From Bacteroidota bacterium (GTDB taxonomy: Bacteria > Bacteroidota > Bacteroidia > Chitinophagales > Chitinophagaceae), in contig VBAR01000001.1 in the NCBI GenBank assembly GCA_005882315.1, forward strand, positions 507,736-571,735: 64,000 nucleotides of DNA, read 5' to 3'. Of this stretch, positions 17,863 to 26,898 are shown piece by piece; the stretch's first letter is position 1, and each line of letters starts with the position of its first letter. A program made the position numbers and the translations under genes. A model generated the notes under the pieces. That model saw nothing but the letters and a program-made list of their open reading frames with translations. It was not told where the DNA came from and searched no databases.

Positions 17863-17870
17863 TACATTTG
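17863..17870 (+). promoter_or_regulatory. -7 box for kinase 1 operon
   Basis: TACATTTG matches TAnnTTTG and ends 16 bases before the ATG at 17887. A TTTA at 17841-17844 is a possible weak -33 box with an 18-bp gap. Confidence 0.55.
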
Positions 17871-17886
17871 CATTGATTACCGATTC

Positions 17887-18963
17887 ATGAATAAATTTCT
17901 ATTTAGAAAAATTGCACCCGGCAGACAATATCTTTATTGTGTTGTAATTATTTTGTTGGTATCAATGGGATGTTTCGGGTTATCTGGTTTAATTGGTTAC
18001 AGGGTTGTGGCTTTACTGTTATTAGTTACCGTTTCATTGCTGGCCGTATTATTTGATATTTTACCTGTATTGCTTTCGGCTTTTTTAAGCGCTTTTATCT
18101 GGGATTTCTTTTTCATTCCTCCCCGGTTTGCATTACATGTAGATACAACCGAAGACACAATCCTGCTGATCATGTATTTTGTTATTGCCCTCATCAATGG
18201 TGTATTAACTTATAAAATACGACAAATAGAAAAAGCCTCAACGCTAAAAGAAGAAAAAGCCAACAGTGTTAAACTATACAATACGATCTTAAATTCTTTA
18301 TCACATGAGTTACGTACACCTATTGCCGCTATAACCGGAGCTACTGATAATTTACAATCCAATGCAAACCTGACTGAAGAAAACAAAGAGCAACTCATTC
18401 TCGAAATTTCAAAAGCATCATTACGGTTAAATCAACAGGTAGAAAACCTGCTGAATATTTCACGTCTTGAATCTGGACATATTCAGCCAAAATCTGACTG
18501 GTGTGATATAACTGAATTAATTTACGATACTGTAAAAAGAGTGGAAGAAAGTAATCAGCACCGGAGTATTCATATCAGTATCAGTCCTTCTATTCCGTTG
18601 TGCAGTGTTGATAAAGGAATGCTTGAGCAGATCATTTATAACCTGCTGAATAATGCAGCGGTTCATACTGAACCGAAATGCAGGATTGATATCGCTGCTA
18701 CCTGTCATGGCGATATGCTTGAAATAACTATTGAAGACAATGGCAAAGGATTTACTGACATAGATATTAAAGATGTGTTTCATAAATTTTCCCGAGTTAA
18801 AAATCCGATCAACCCGGGTTCCGGGCTTGGACTTTCAATTGTAAAGGGGTTTACTGAAGCATTAAACGGTACTGTTGAGTTGCAAAAACCTGTAAAAGGA
18901 GGATCAAGGTTTATCCTTGCTATACCTGTAAAAACTACTTTCCCAAAAATTGCGGTGTTATGA
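17887..18963 (+). CDS. KdpD-like sensor histidine kinase without the KdpD sensor half, copy 1
   Basis: 358 residues. Four membrane helices (about 17-105, with the DUF4118 signature FFFIPPRF at 75-81) lead straight into a HisKA domain with phospho-acceptor H140 (SLSHELRTP) and an HATPase domain (NLLNNAAVH, DNGKGF, GSGLGLSIVKGF). Full KdpD is about 900 residues with an N-terminal KdpD/Usp domain and a GAF domain; none is here. Its stop overlaps the next start as ATGA. It most likely phosphorylates the adjacent response regulator in response to K+ or turgor; the signal is inferred from neighbours. Confidence 0.9.
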   Translation: MNKFLFRKIAPGRQYLYCVVIILLVSMGCFGLSGLIGYRVVALLLLVTVSLLAVLFDILPVLLSAFLSAFIWDFFFIPPRFALHVDTTEDTILLIMYFVIALINGVLTYKIRQIEKASTLKEEKANSVKLYNTILNSLSHELRTPIAAITGATDNLQSNANLTEENKEQLILEISKASLRLNQQVENLLNISRLESGHIQPKSDWCDITELIYDTVKRVEESNQHRSIHISISPSIPLCSVDKGMLEQIIYNLLNNAAVHTEPKCRIDIAATCHGDMLEITIEDNGKGFTDIDIKDVFHKFSRVKNPINPGSGLGLSIVKGFTEALNGTVELQKPVKGGSRFILAIPVKTTFPKIAVL

Positions 18964-19646
18964 ACAAGGCAGAAATATTAATTATTGATGATGAGCCGCA
19001 GATGAGAAAGCTGCTTGACATTACACTACAAACAAATGGGTTTCTTGTAAAGTCAGCAGCAACGGCAAAGGATGGGTTGATTATGGCTTCCAATCATCCA
19101 CCTGAATTGATACTGCTTGACCTGGGTTTGCCTGATGAAAACGGCCATATCGTTTTGCAAAAATTACGACAGTGGTATACCAACCCGGTTATTATTTTAT
19201 CTGTTCAGAAAAATGAAGAAGATATCATTAAAGCGTTGGATAATGGTGCCAATGATTATCTATCCAAACCTTTTCGTACAGGCGAATTATTAGCCAGGAT
19301 ACGATCGGCTTTGCGAAATTCAAATACAGAAGAAGGAGATTCCATACTTGACTTTAACGAACTTCAAATTGACTTAGCTGCAAGGACAGTAAAAAAAAAC
19401 AATCAATTCTTAAAACTGACTTCGACGGAATATAATCTCCTAGCAATTTTTGCAAGAAACGAAGGCAAGGTTTTAACACATCAATATTTATTACGGGCTA
19501 TCTGGGGGCCGGGCTATATCAACCAATCCCAGTATCTCCGGGTTTTTATAGCACAGATAAGAAAGAAAATTGAAGATGACCCGAACAGGCCTGAATACCT
19601 TTTAACCGAATCGGGTGTTGGCTATCGGTTCATGAGTAAAGGTTGA
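18960..19646 (+). CDS. KdpE-like response regulator, copy 1
   Basis: 228 residues, OmpR family. Receiver domain with acidic pocket I-I-D-D (10-11), phospho-acceptor D54 (LLLDLGLPD) and K at about 103 (YLSKPF). Winged-helix domain from about 130 with LTSTEYNLL and the tail GVGYRFMSKG. Coupled to kinase 1 by the ATGA overlap. The likely target is the repeated TTTATA-type site seen upstream of both kinase genes. Confidence 0.92.
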   Translation: MNKAEILIIDDEPQMRKLLDITLQTNGFLVKSAATAKDGLIMASNHPPELILLDLGLPDENGHIVLQKLRQWYTNPVIILSVQKNEEDIIKALDNGANDYLSKPFRTGELLARIRSALRNSNTEEGDSILDFNELQIDLAARTVKKNNQFLKLTSTEYNLLAIFARNEGKVLTHQYLLRAIWGPGYINQSQYLRVFIAQIRKKIEDDPNRPEYLLTESGVGYRFMSKG

Positions 19647-19670
19647 TATTTAGCTGCATCTCAAATTTTT

Positions 19671-19690
19671 TCTTTATAAAATCTTTATGC
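19671..19690 (+). promoter_or_regulatory. KdpE-like operator upstream of kinase 2
   Basis: Eighteen of 20 bases match the site at 17803-17822, again with two TTTAT half-sites at an 11-bp period. It is exactly 40 bp before the -7 box at 19731, the same spacing as the first copy. Confidence 0.6.
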
Positions 19691-19730
19691 CCGGCTATTT
19701 ATCTTGATATGGCCTTTATAACTGTCAATT

Positions 19731-19738
19731 TACTTTTG
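19731..19738 (+). promoter_or_regulatory. -7 box for kinase 2 operon
   Basis: TACTTTTG matches TAnnTTTG and ends 22 bases before the ATG at 19761. No good -33 box is seen, consistent with an activated promoter. Confidence 0.55.
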
Positions 19739-19760
19739 TTGTATCAATAACAAAGGTGAA

Positions 19761-20843
19761 ATGAAGTTTTTTACTCTTTATCAAATCGGAAAAACAAAAC
19801 AATATTTAATAAGTACTGCATTTATTGTATTGGTAGCAGCTATCTGTTTTGTATTACATGCATACCTGGGTTATAAAGTGACTGCATTTGTCTTGCTGAT
19901 CTCTGTTTCATTACTGGCAATAGTTTTTGATATTGCCCCTGTATTACTTGCAGCAACCCTCAGCGCATTAATATGGAATTTTTTCTTTATCCCTCCACGT
20001 TTCACTTTCAGCATTGGCACTACAGAAGATATCATTCTTTTTTTTACCTACTTCCTGATAGCACTGGTCAATGCAGTTCTTACGTATAAGATCCGGCAGC
20101 TGGAAAAAGAAGCCCGTAAAAAAGAAGAGAAGGCCAATACTATCAAACTCTACAATACATTGATCAGTTCTCTTTCTCATGAATTAAAAACACCGATCGC
20201 AACTATCATCGGGGCATCAGATAGTTTAATAAGTGATGAACAAACAATATCCGATAATGATAAAAAGAGACTGGCAATAGAAATTTCGGCTGCTTCATTC
20301 AGGCTGAACCAGCAGGTAAGCAACCTGCTGAATATGTCGAGACTTGAATCAGGTTTTCTGCAATTGAAAAAAGATTGGTGTGATGTGAATGAACTTGTGT
20401 ATACGATAATAAACAGGTTGGAACCTGAATTCAAACATCACTCATGGACTGTTATGATCAAAGAGAACCTGCCGCTTTTCAAACTGGATTATGGAATAAT
20501 GGAGCAGGTTATATACAACCTGGTTTACAATGCAATTCTCTACACACCGAAATATTGTGTGATAACAATAAAAGCAGATTGTGTACATGATAAACTGAAA
20601 TTGATAGTTGCAGATAATGGCAATGGGTTTCCGGAGGATGAAAAGCATCTTGTATTTGATAAGTTTTATCGTTTAAAAAACACAAAAACGGGTGGCACAG
20701 GCTTAGGGCTTTCTATAGTAAAAGGATTTGTGGAAGCACATGGAGGAACAATACGATTGGAAAATGAAGCTGGCGGTGGCGCCAGGTTTGTCATCGAAAT
20801 TCCTGCAGAGCTTTCTTATATCAACCAATTAAAAAATGAATAA
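19761..20843 (+). CDS. KdpD-like sensor histidine kinase without sensor half, copy 2
   Basis: 360 residues, a paralogue of copy 1 with the same layout: four helices with FFFIPPRF at 74-81, H140 in SLSHELKTP, and an HATPase domain with NLVYNAILY, DNGNGF and GTGLGLSIVKGF. H-box and DUF4118 positions are identical to copy 1, which argues for tandem duplication. The last codons overlap the second regulator by 8 bases. Same absent KdpD, Usp and GAF domains. Own promoter with the repeated operator. Possible sub-functions: different K+ thresholds or partner specificity. Confidence 0.9.
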   Translation: MKFFTLYQIGKTKQYLISTAFIVLVAAICFVLHAYLGYKVTAFVLLISVSLLAIVFDIAPVLLAATLSALIWNFFFIPPRFTFSIGTTEDIILFFTYFLIALVNAVLTYKIRQLEKEARKKEEKANTIKLYNTLISSLSHELKTPIATIIGASDSLISDEQTISDNDKKRLAIEISAASFRLNQQVSNLLNMSRLESGFLQLKKDWCDVNELVYTIINRLEPEFKHHSWTVMIKENLPLFKLDYGIMEQVIYNLVYNAILYTPKYCVITIKADCVHDKLKLIVADNGNGFPEDEKHLVFDKFYRLKNTKTGGTGLGLSIVKGFVEAHGGTIRLENEAGGGARFVIEIPAELSYINQLKNE

Positions 20844-21522
20844 GGCAGATATACTTATAATAGACGATGAAACGGCAATCCGTCGCATGCTGGAAATTAC
20901 ACTGCAATCAAACGATTATTCAGTGAAAGAAGCAGGCACTGCTAAAGAAGGATTAATAAGTGCGGCCAATATTCCGCCAGATTTAATTTTACTGGATATC
21001 GGGTTGCCGGATGATTCAGGTCACAATGTATTAAAAAAATTGCGGGAGTGGTATTCCAAACCCATCATTATACTTTCTGTACAAAGCAGCGAAGAAGATA
21101 TTGTAAATGCACTGGACTATGGCGCTAATGATTATTTAGTAAAGCCTTTCAGAACTGGTGAACTACTTGCAAGGATCCGCACAGCGCTGAGAGCTTCTTC
21201 AAATGAAGCTTCAGAGCCTGTGTTTCATTTTAATGGATTGGAAGTCGATCTCTCCCTAAGAACTGTAAAGAAAAACGGGGAACTATTAAAGCTCACATCA
21301 ACCGAATATTCGCTGTTGGCTTTATTTATAAAAAATGAAAGCCGTGTACTAACACATCATTTTTTACTGAAGGAGATATGGGGGTCTTCATTTATTAATG
21401 AATCACAATACCTGAGAGTGTATATCGCACAACTCAGAAAAAAAATAGAAACAAACCCAAACAGACCAGAATATCTTATCACCGAAGCCGGGGTAGGATA
21501 TCGCTTTTCTGCAAAAGAATAA
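20836..21522 (+). CDS. KdpE-like response regulator, copy 2
   Basis: 228 residues, same length as copy 1. Phospho-acceptor D54 (LLDIGLPDD), receiver Lys near 103 (YLVKPF), winged-helix domain with LTSTEYSLL and the tail GVGYRFSAKE. The gene overlaps kinase 2 and is followed 28 bases later by the second KUP, so kinase 2, regulator 2, KUP 2 and the porin look like one operon. Confidence 0.92.
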   Translation: MNKADILIIDDETAIRRMLEITLQSNDYSVKEAGTAKEGLISAANIPPDLILLDIGLPDDSGHNVLKKLREWYSKPIIILSVQSSEEDIVNALDYGANDYLVKPFRTGELLARIRTALRASSNEASEPVFHFNGLEVDLSLRTVKKNGELLKLTSTEYSLLALFIKNESRVLTHHFLLKEIWGSSFINESQYLRVYIAQLRKKIETNPNRPEYLITEAGVGYRFSAKE

Positions 21523-21550
21523 AATCAACTCACATATTAATTTATAACAG

Positions 21551-23512
21551 ATGAAAACGAATGGGATCAATTCGAACAGGATAACTATTGCCTCGCTGTT
21601 GGTAGCATTGGGAATTATTTATGGAGATATCGGCACCAGCCCCCTTTACGTAATGAAAGCAATTGTTGGTGAAAGAACAATTGATGAAACACTGGTGTAT
21701 GGTGGTGTATCCTGTGTTTTCTGGACATTGGTTTTACAAACAACAATAAAATATATCTGGCTTACGCTGAAAGCAGACAACCAGGGAGAGGGCGGGATTT
21801 TTTCTTTATATGCATTAGTAAAACGCTATGGAAAAAAATTAGCAATACCTACAATACTTGGAGCAACTACATTACTTGCTGATGGGATCATCACTCCTCC
21901 TATTTCAGTTGCTTCGGCAATAGAAGGATTGGAAATGGTTATACCAGGTTTACCGACAGTGCCGATTGTAATTGTAATTCTTTCGTTATTATTTTTCTTT
22001 CAGCGTTTCGGCACACAAAAAGTAGGAATTGCATTTGGCCCCATCATGGTCATCTGGTTTGCAATGCTCTTCATATTAGGCTTCATGCAAATCTTAGATC
22101 ATCCTGGAATTTTAAAATCATTGAATCCTCATTATGCAGGTAGCCTGCTCACAAAATATCCGCATGGGTTCTGGTTGCTTGGGGCTGTATTTTTATGTAC
22201 AACAGGAGCAGAAGCATTATACAGTGATCTTGGACATTGCGGAAGAAAAAATATTCGCATTTCATGGGTATTTGTAAAAATATGTTTAGTGACAAATTAT
22301 CTCGGGCAGGCTGCCTGGCTTATGAACCAGGATGATAGTTTATTAAACGGCAGAAACCCATTTTATGAAATGATGCCACATTGGTTTTTAATCACAGGAA
22401 TTCTAATAGCTACAGGTGCAACAATTATTGCATCACAAGCTCTCATCAGCGGCTCTTATACTTTGATAAGCGAAGCAATGAGCTTAAACTTCTGGCCGAG
22501 AGTAACAGTAAGACACCCTACAAATATGAAGGGTCAGATCTATATTCCCAGTGTAAATACAATTCTATGGGCTGGGTGTATCCTGATGATCTTATATTTC
22601 CAAAACTCAGCACATATGGAAGCGGCTTATGGATTTTCTATTACAATCGCAATGATGATGACCACAATACTGATGTCTTACTTCATGCTGTATAAATTAA
22701 AATGGAATAAATGGCTGGTTGCTGCTGTACTGTTCATTTTTGTTTCGGTTGAAATTTCATTCTTCATAGCTAATGTTGCTAAAATAAAAGAACGTTGGAT
22801 GTTCCTGTTTTTTGAGTTTTTCATTTTTATGGTAATGTATATCTGGTACTATGCAAGAAAAATTAATAACCGGTTGGTTCGGTTTGTTGACCTGGGTAAA
22901 TACACAACCCTGATAAAAGAATTAAGTGAAGACGATTATGTTCCAAAATTCTCAACGCATCTTATTTATCTCACAAAAGCGAATAACCGGCATAATGTAG
23001 AAGAGAAGATCATCAATTCAATTTTTTCCAAAAAACCGAAACGGGCTGATGTGTATTGGTTCCTGCACATACACCGCACCGATGAACCCTTTACAATGAA
23101 CTATGAAGTATCGGAATTGATAGATGGTAAAGTGATAAAGGTGACTATCAATATCGGCTTTCGTATTCAGCCAAGAAGCGAAGTGTTCTTTAAAAAAATT
23201 GTACAGGACCTTGTAGCCAACAAAGAACTAAACCTCCACATAAGACCTGATGGTTCCACCAAATACAACGCAGAACCTGATTTTAAATTTGTGGTGATTG
23301 AAAAATTCTTGTCAGTAGAAAATGAATTTGTGCTTCGTGAAGGAATACTGCTCAATAGTTATTTCTTTTTAAAACAACTCGGGCAAAGCGATGAAAAAGC
23401 ATTTGGTCTTGATAAAAGCGATGTAGAAGTGGAATACGTTCCTCTGGTTTACCAGGCTGTGCCTAAACCAGATTTAATAAGGAGTGAAAACGGAATTAGT
23501 AAAAGAGTTTAA
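21551..23512 (+). CDS. kup: KUP family potassium uptake protein, copy 2
   Basis: 653 residues with the same hallmarks as copy 1: GIIYGDIGTSPLYVM, LKADNQGEGGIFSLY and TTGAEALYSDLGHCG, twelve membrane segments and a C-terminal cytosolic domain of similar size. The two copies are clearly paralogous but diverged. It lies in the operon of the second two-component system, which suggests that K+ uptake is the regulated output. No kdpFABC genes are present in the window, so these transporters may replace the Kdp ATPase as targets. Confidence 0.95.
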   Translation: MKTNGINSNRITIASLLVALGIIYGDIGTSPLYVMKAIVGERTIDETLVYGGVSCVFWTLVLQTTIKYIWLTLKADNQGEGGIFSLYALVKRYGKKLAIPTILGATTLLADGIITPPISVASAIEGLEMVIPGLPTVPIVIVILSLLFFFQRFGTQKVGIAFGPIMVIWFAMLFILGFMQILDHPGILKSLNPHYAGSLLTKYPHGFWLLGAVFLCTTGAEALYSDLGHCGRKNIRISWVFVKICLVTNYLGQAAWLMNQDDSLLNGRNPFYEMMPHWFLITGILIATGATIIASQALISGSYTLISEAMSLNFWPRVTVRHPTNMKGQIYIPSVNTILWAGCILMILYFQNSAHMEAAYGFSITIAMMMTTILMSYFMLYKLKWNKWLVAAVLFIFVSVEISFFIANVAKIKERWMFLFFEFFIFMVMYIWYYARKINNRLVRFVDLGKYTTLIKELSEDDYVPKFSTHLIYLTKANNRHNVEEKIINSIFSKKPKRADVYWFLHIHRTDEPFTMNYEVSELIDGKVIKVTINIGFRIQPRSEVFFKKIVQDLVANKELNLHIRPDGSTKYNAEPDFKFVVIEKFLSVENEFVLREGILLNSYFFLKQLGQSDEKAFGLDKSDVEVEYVPLVYQAVPKPDLIRSENGISKRV

Positions 23513-23522
23513 ATTCCCACTG

Positions 23523-24593
23523 ATGAAAATCTTACTCTTGCTTGTCATTTTTATTTTGCCTGTTGTATTTGCCAAAGGACAGCAGGCTGATTCTACAAAG
23601 CAAAAAACAGTTACTGTGTCCGGCTTCGCAGATTTTTATTACAGTTATGATTTTAATAACCCAGCAAACAAACTGAGGCCAGATTATTTATACAATCATA
23701 AAAGACATAATCAGCCGGGTGTTAATCTTGCCTTGTTGAAAGCAGTATTTCAAAAAAAAAAATGGAAAGCAAATCTTGCATTGATGGCGGGTGATTATGC
23801 AAAATATAATTTGGCTGCTGAACCAAAATGGGCAAGGATAATTTATGAAGCAAATGTTAGCTATGCTTTTTCTGATAAAATTTCACTTGATGCCGGTGTA
23901 CTTCCATCTCATATCGGTTTCGAGTCGGCCATCAGTAAAGACAACTGGACTTTGAGTCGCAGCCTGCTGGCAGAAGGCTCACCTTACTATGAAACGGGTG
24001 TAAGGCTGAATTATTTTCCCAATGAAAAATGGAGTTTTGCTTTGCTAGGCCTAAACGGCTGGCAGCACATTAAGGACAATAACTCAGACCTGGCAGCAGG
24101 CACATTAATCCAGTTCAATCCAAATGACAAATGGTTCTTTAATTCCAGTACTTTTTTAGGAAATGAAAAACCGGATTCAGTGGCAAAACAACTGCGCTTC
24201 TTTCATAATTTTTATACTATTTATAACCTGAGTAAAAAGGTTAGTGCATCTGTTTTTGTTGATCTCGGAATTGAAGAAAAACAAAATAGCAGCGGCACAA
24301 ATAGTTGGATGGGTTTTGTTGGGCAACTCAAATGGAAGACATCCGATAAAATCTGCGCTGCATTACGCTATGAATATTATAAAGATCAATCTGGCGTTAT
24401 CGTTACCCCGCCAACTGTAAATGGTTTAAGACTGAATGGCTATACTACATCACTTGACTGGAAAATTTGGAAAAATTTATTGTGGCGGAATGAAGTAAGA
24501 ATATTTGATTCGCCAGATACTATTTTTTCTAAAGATAATATGCCAAAGAAGAATAATGTTTGCTTTCTAAGTTCGGTGGCTATTTGGTTTTAA
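23523..24593 (+). CDS. Outer-membrane porin-like beta-barrel, last gene of the potassium operon
   Basis: 356 residues. ATG 23523 is preferred over GTG 23484 (which overlaps KUP 2) because it begins a signal peptide (LLLLVIFILPVVFAKGQ). The mature protein starts VSGFADFYYSYDFNNP and contains GVLPSHIGFESAISKDNWTL and repeated amphipathic strands, ending with aromatic WF, as in Bacteroidota barrels of the type often found beside kdp genes. It probably lets ions or small solutes cross the outer membrane. The TonB plug is absent, so it is a passive porin. Confidence 0.82.
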   Translation: MKILLLLVIFILPVVFAKGQQADSTKQKTVTVSGFADFYYSYDFNNPANKLRPDYLYNHKRHNQPGVNLALLKAVFQKKKWKANLALMAGDYAKYNLAAEPKWARIIYEANVSYAFSDKISLDAGVLPSHIGFESAISKDNWTLSRSLLAEGSPYYETGVRLNYFPNEKWSFALLGLNGWQHIKDNNSDLAAGTLIQFNPNDKWFFNSSTFLGNEKPDSVAKQLRFFHNFYTIYNLSKKVSASVFVDLGIEEKQNSSGTNSWMGFVGQLKWKTSDKICAALRYEYYKDQSGVIVTPPTVNGLRLNGYTTSLDWKIWKNLLWRNEVRIFDSPDTIFSKDNMPKKNNVCFLSSVAIWF

Positions 24594-24614
24594 AATTAAT
24601 GATACAAATCTCAT

Positions 24615-25856
24615 CTACTCCTCCGTTTCCACCGTCTGATCTGTTGAATCTTTCTTTTTTTTCCTTTTCATCTTGTTAAGCCAGATCATTGTTCCTGTTA
24701 TAGGCAAACTGGTAGCAATTAAGCAAGCAAGAAAATAAAGTAGTTTGGTAAATGTTCCATATACATTACCAACATGAATTGCTTTTATGGAACCGGCTAT
24801 TCTTTCATTAAAGGGTTTCTTTTTAAAAATATCAAGCTTTAATACTTTGCCACTATATTGATCTAAGGTAATTCTATCGCCGGCAGCGGGAGCAAAAAAA
24901 CCAAGTTTTGTTTTTGTTATAATAACTGCAGCAGTGGGATCAGCAGGTAATGAAATTGTATAATTGCCTTCGTAAGCAAGTTCTTTATCTGCCTCCTTTA
25001 TATAATCTGCAATGGATAATGTTTTAATAGTAAAAGTATCTTCCGGTAGTTTTGATTTGATTGGTTTTTCCTTTGGAGCATCCTTTGGTTTATAAGTGCC
25101 TAATGTTTTTTGCAATCCATTCCTATACCATTGAAAAGAAAATTGCGGTCCCGTTAATCCCATCAGCAATAAAAAAAATAAAGCATAAAAAGCAAGGGTA
25201 TTATGCAGGTCATGATTTACTCTTTTCCAGCCTGCATTCCATTTTATTTTGAATCCTTGCTTCCAGTTTCTTATTTTTTTTGGGAACCAAAGGAAAAGCC
25301 CTGTAAAACAACCCAAAGTAAAAATGATAGTAGCCCATCCCGTGATCATACTTCCCAATTCCCTGTTGGTAATTCCTTTTATGATCGGCGTTTTTACTCT
25401 GTCCAGCAACAACCAGCGATGTAAACTGAACATCGTACTCATAAATTCTTTTGTACCATTTTTATCTTTTGATGAGCCGGTAATTTGGCCTGTATAAGGA
25501 TTTACCATGTAGGTAGTAACTCCCCTATTCATACTGTCCCCATTCTTTTTTACTGTGAACTGGTATGTACGGGTGAGGCTCGCAGGTATTGCAATATTTG
25601 TAATTATGCCATCAACACTATCTGTTATGTTTTTTACTAATGAATCAACAGGAATGAGTTGCTGTCCGTTTACTTCAACTTTATATAAATGCAGTGCCCC
25701 CCCTTCTGTGAGTTCAGTATTAAATACATAAACGGTACCAGTAAAACAAACAGCAATAACAATTAATCCGCTGGTAAGCCCAAGCCAAAGATGAATATCG
25801 TTTATTAGTTTCCTGGTTTTCTGCCAGGCCGTTTTATTATTTGATTGCTTTGCCAT
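24615..25856 (-). CDS. PepSY-associated membrane protein
   Basis: 413 residues with four membrane helices (near 23-45, 188-210, 230-250 and 372-395) and two PepSY-like periplasmic regions. The motif LGLTSGLIVIAVCFTGTVYVF near the start and DLHNTLAFYALFFLLLMGLTG are typical of the PepSY-TM family that sits beside siderophore receptors and is thought to help release iron by reduction. The C-terminus is a basic and acidic tail. Transcribed away from the ChaN-like gene, with a repeated site between them. Confidence 0.87.
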   Translation of the reverse strand: MAKQSNNKTAWQKTRKLINDIHLWLGLTSGLIVIAVCFTGTVYVFNTELTEGGALHLYKVEVNGQQLIPVDSLVKNITDSVDGIITNIAIPASLTRTYQFTVKKNGDSMNRGVTTYMVNPYTGQITGSSKDKNGTKEFMSTMFSLHRWLLLDRVKTPIIKGITNRELGSMITGWATIIFTLGCFTGLFLWFPKKIRNWKQGFKIKWNAGWKRVNHDLHNTLAFYALFFLLLMGLTGPQFSFQWYRNGLQKTLGTYKPKDAPKEKPIKSKLPEDTFTIKTLSIADYIKEADKELAYEGNYTISLPADPTAAVIITKTKLGFFAPAAGDRITLDQYSGKVLKLDIFKKKPFNERIAGSIKAIHVGNVYGTFTKLLYFLACLIATSLPITGTMIWLNKMKRKKKKDSTDQTVETEE

Positions 25857-25950
25857 GCTGGTGGTGGTTTGTGATCTCGTATTTAAAATAAAAGTTGCTT
25901 ACAAAAATGAATTTGAGGTACAAAGAAACTGCTGGACTCACTCCAATGGA

Positions 25951-25987
25951 TTACGGATGCGGAAAATCAGTTTACGGATTTGGAAAA
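25951..25987. promoter_or_regulatory. Tandem direct repeat, probable AraC-type operator
   Basis: TTACGGATGCGGAAAA (25951-25966) and TTACGGATTTGGAAAA (25972-25987) differ at only the two middle bases and start 21 bp apart, two turns of the helix, as is usual for AraC-family activators. The site lies between the divergent PepSY and ChaN-like genes, 32 bp before the latter's ATG, and an AraC regulator gene lies 3.5 kb away. No second copy was found near the TonB receptor or regulator genes. Confidence 0.6.
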
Positions 25988-26019
25988 CAAATTCTACATT
26001 CACCGAAACATTTGTTCGT

Positions 26020-26898
26020 ATGAAATATTTAATAGGCTTTGTACTTGCTCTTTCTATTTTCCCTGCTACAGCACAGGATAGCATAAGTATGCATTATAAG
26101 ATCTATGACACAAGAACCAAACAAATAATTACAATTGACAAGATCGTGGCAGATATGGCAGATGCTGATGTTTTATTCTTTGGAGAAGAACACAATGATA
26201 GTGCGGGGCATTATCTCGAAAATAGGATCTTCAGAGCATTGCATGCCGCTTATGGTGGAAATCTTGCTTTAAGTATGGAAATGTTTGAAGCCGACGGGCA
26301 ATTGGGATTGAATGAATATTTAGCAGGCAAAATAGATGAGGCTCGTTTTTCAAAAGATGTAAGACTATGGAGTAATTATAAAGACTACAGACCGATGATC
26401 GAATACTCCAAACAAAATCAGATCCCTGTGATAGCTGCTAATCCGCCACGCCGCTATGTAAGCATGGTGAGCCGTCGTGGTATGGCTTCATTAGATAGTT
26501 TATCAAAAGAAGCAAAAGCTTTTTTACCACCATTACCTTATGATACATTGACCGGCCGCTACCGCGAAAAATTTATTGAAATAATGAAAGCTGGACCGGG
26601 TGGTGATAATCCCAGGGTCTATCATAGCCAGAGCTTATGGGATGCTGGTATGAGCTATAATATTTATAAGTTTTTAAAAAAGAATAAACACACAAAAATA
26701 TTTCATTGTGTCGGTGGTTTTCATACAGAAGAAAAACTGGGCACAGCAGCCCAGTTACTTATGAGAAATAAAAAATTGAAAATTCTGAACATTGCGAGTT
26801 TCAGCGATAAGTCATTCACAAATCCTGATTGGGAAAAAGAAAGCTACCGGGGTGATTATATTATACTCATCAACCCGGATTTGAAAAAGACATACTAA
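26020..26898 (+). CDS. ChaN-like (DUF399) exported lipoprotein-family protein
   Basis: 292 residues from ATG 26020, which begins a signal peptide (LIGFVLALSIFPATAQ); upstream codons in the longer frame have no signal and include the operator. The body has the DUF399 signature FFGEEHNDSAGHYLE near residue 50 and repeated His and Tyr-rich helices (FHCVGGFHTEEK near 236). ChaN in Campylobacter is an iron-regulated haem-binding protein. Here it ends one base before the convergent TonB receptor gene and is divergent from PepSY, which supports an iron-related role. The mature N-terminus lacks a lipobox Cys, so it is periplasmic rather than lipid-anchored. Confidence 0.8.
   Translation: MKYLIGFVLALSIFPATAQDSISMHYKIYDTRTKQIITIDKIVADMADADVLFFGEEHNDSAGHYLENRIFRALHAAYGGNLALSMEMFEADGQLGLNEYLAGKIDEARFSKDVRLWSNYKDYRPMIEYSKQNQIPVIAANPPRRYVSMVSRRGMASLDSLSKEAKAFLPPLPYDTLTGRYREKFIEIMKAGPGGDNPRVYHSQSLWDAGMSYNIYKFLKKNKHTKIFHCVGGFHTEEKLGTAAQLLMRNKKLKILNIASFSDKSFTNPDWEKESYRGDYIILINPDLKKTY

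Noticed and set aside
23484-23522. GTG start for the porin overlapping KUP 2
   Set aside because: It places extra charged residues before the signal peptide; ATG 23523 fits an exported barrel.
25855-26019. Longer start for the ChaN-like gene
   Set aside because: Extra residues lack a signal peptide and cover the tandem operator repeat; ATG 26020 starts a good signal peptide.
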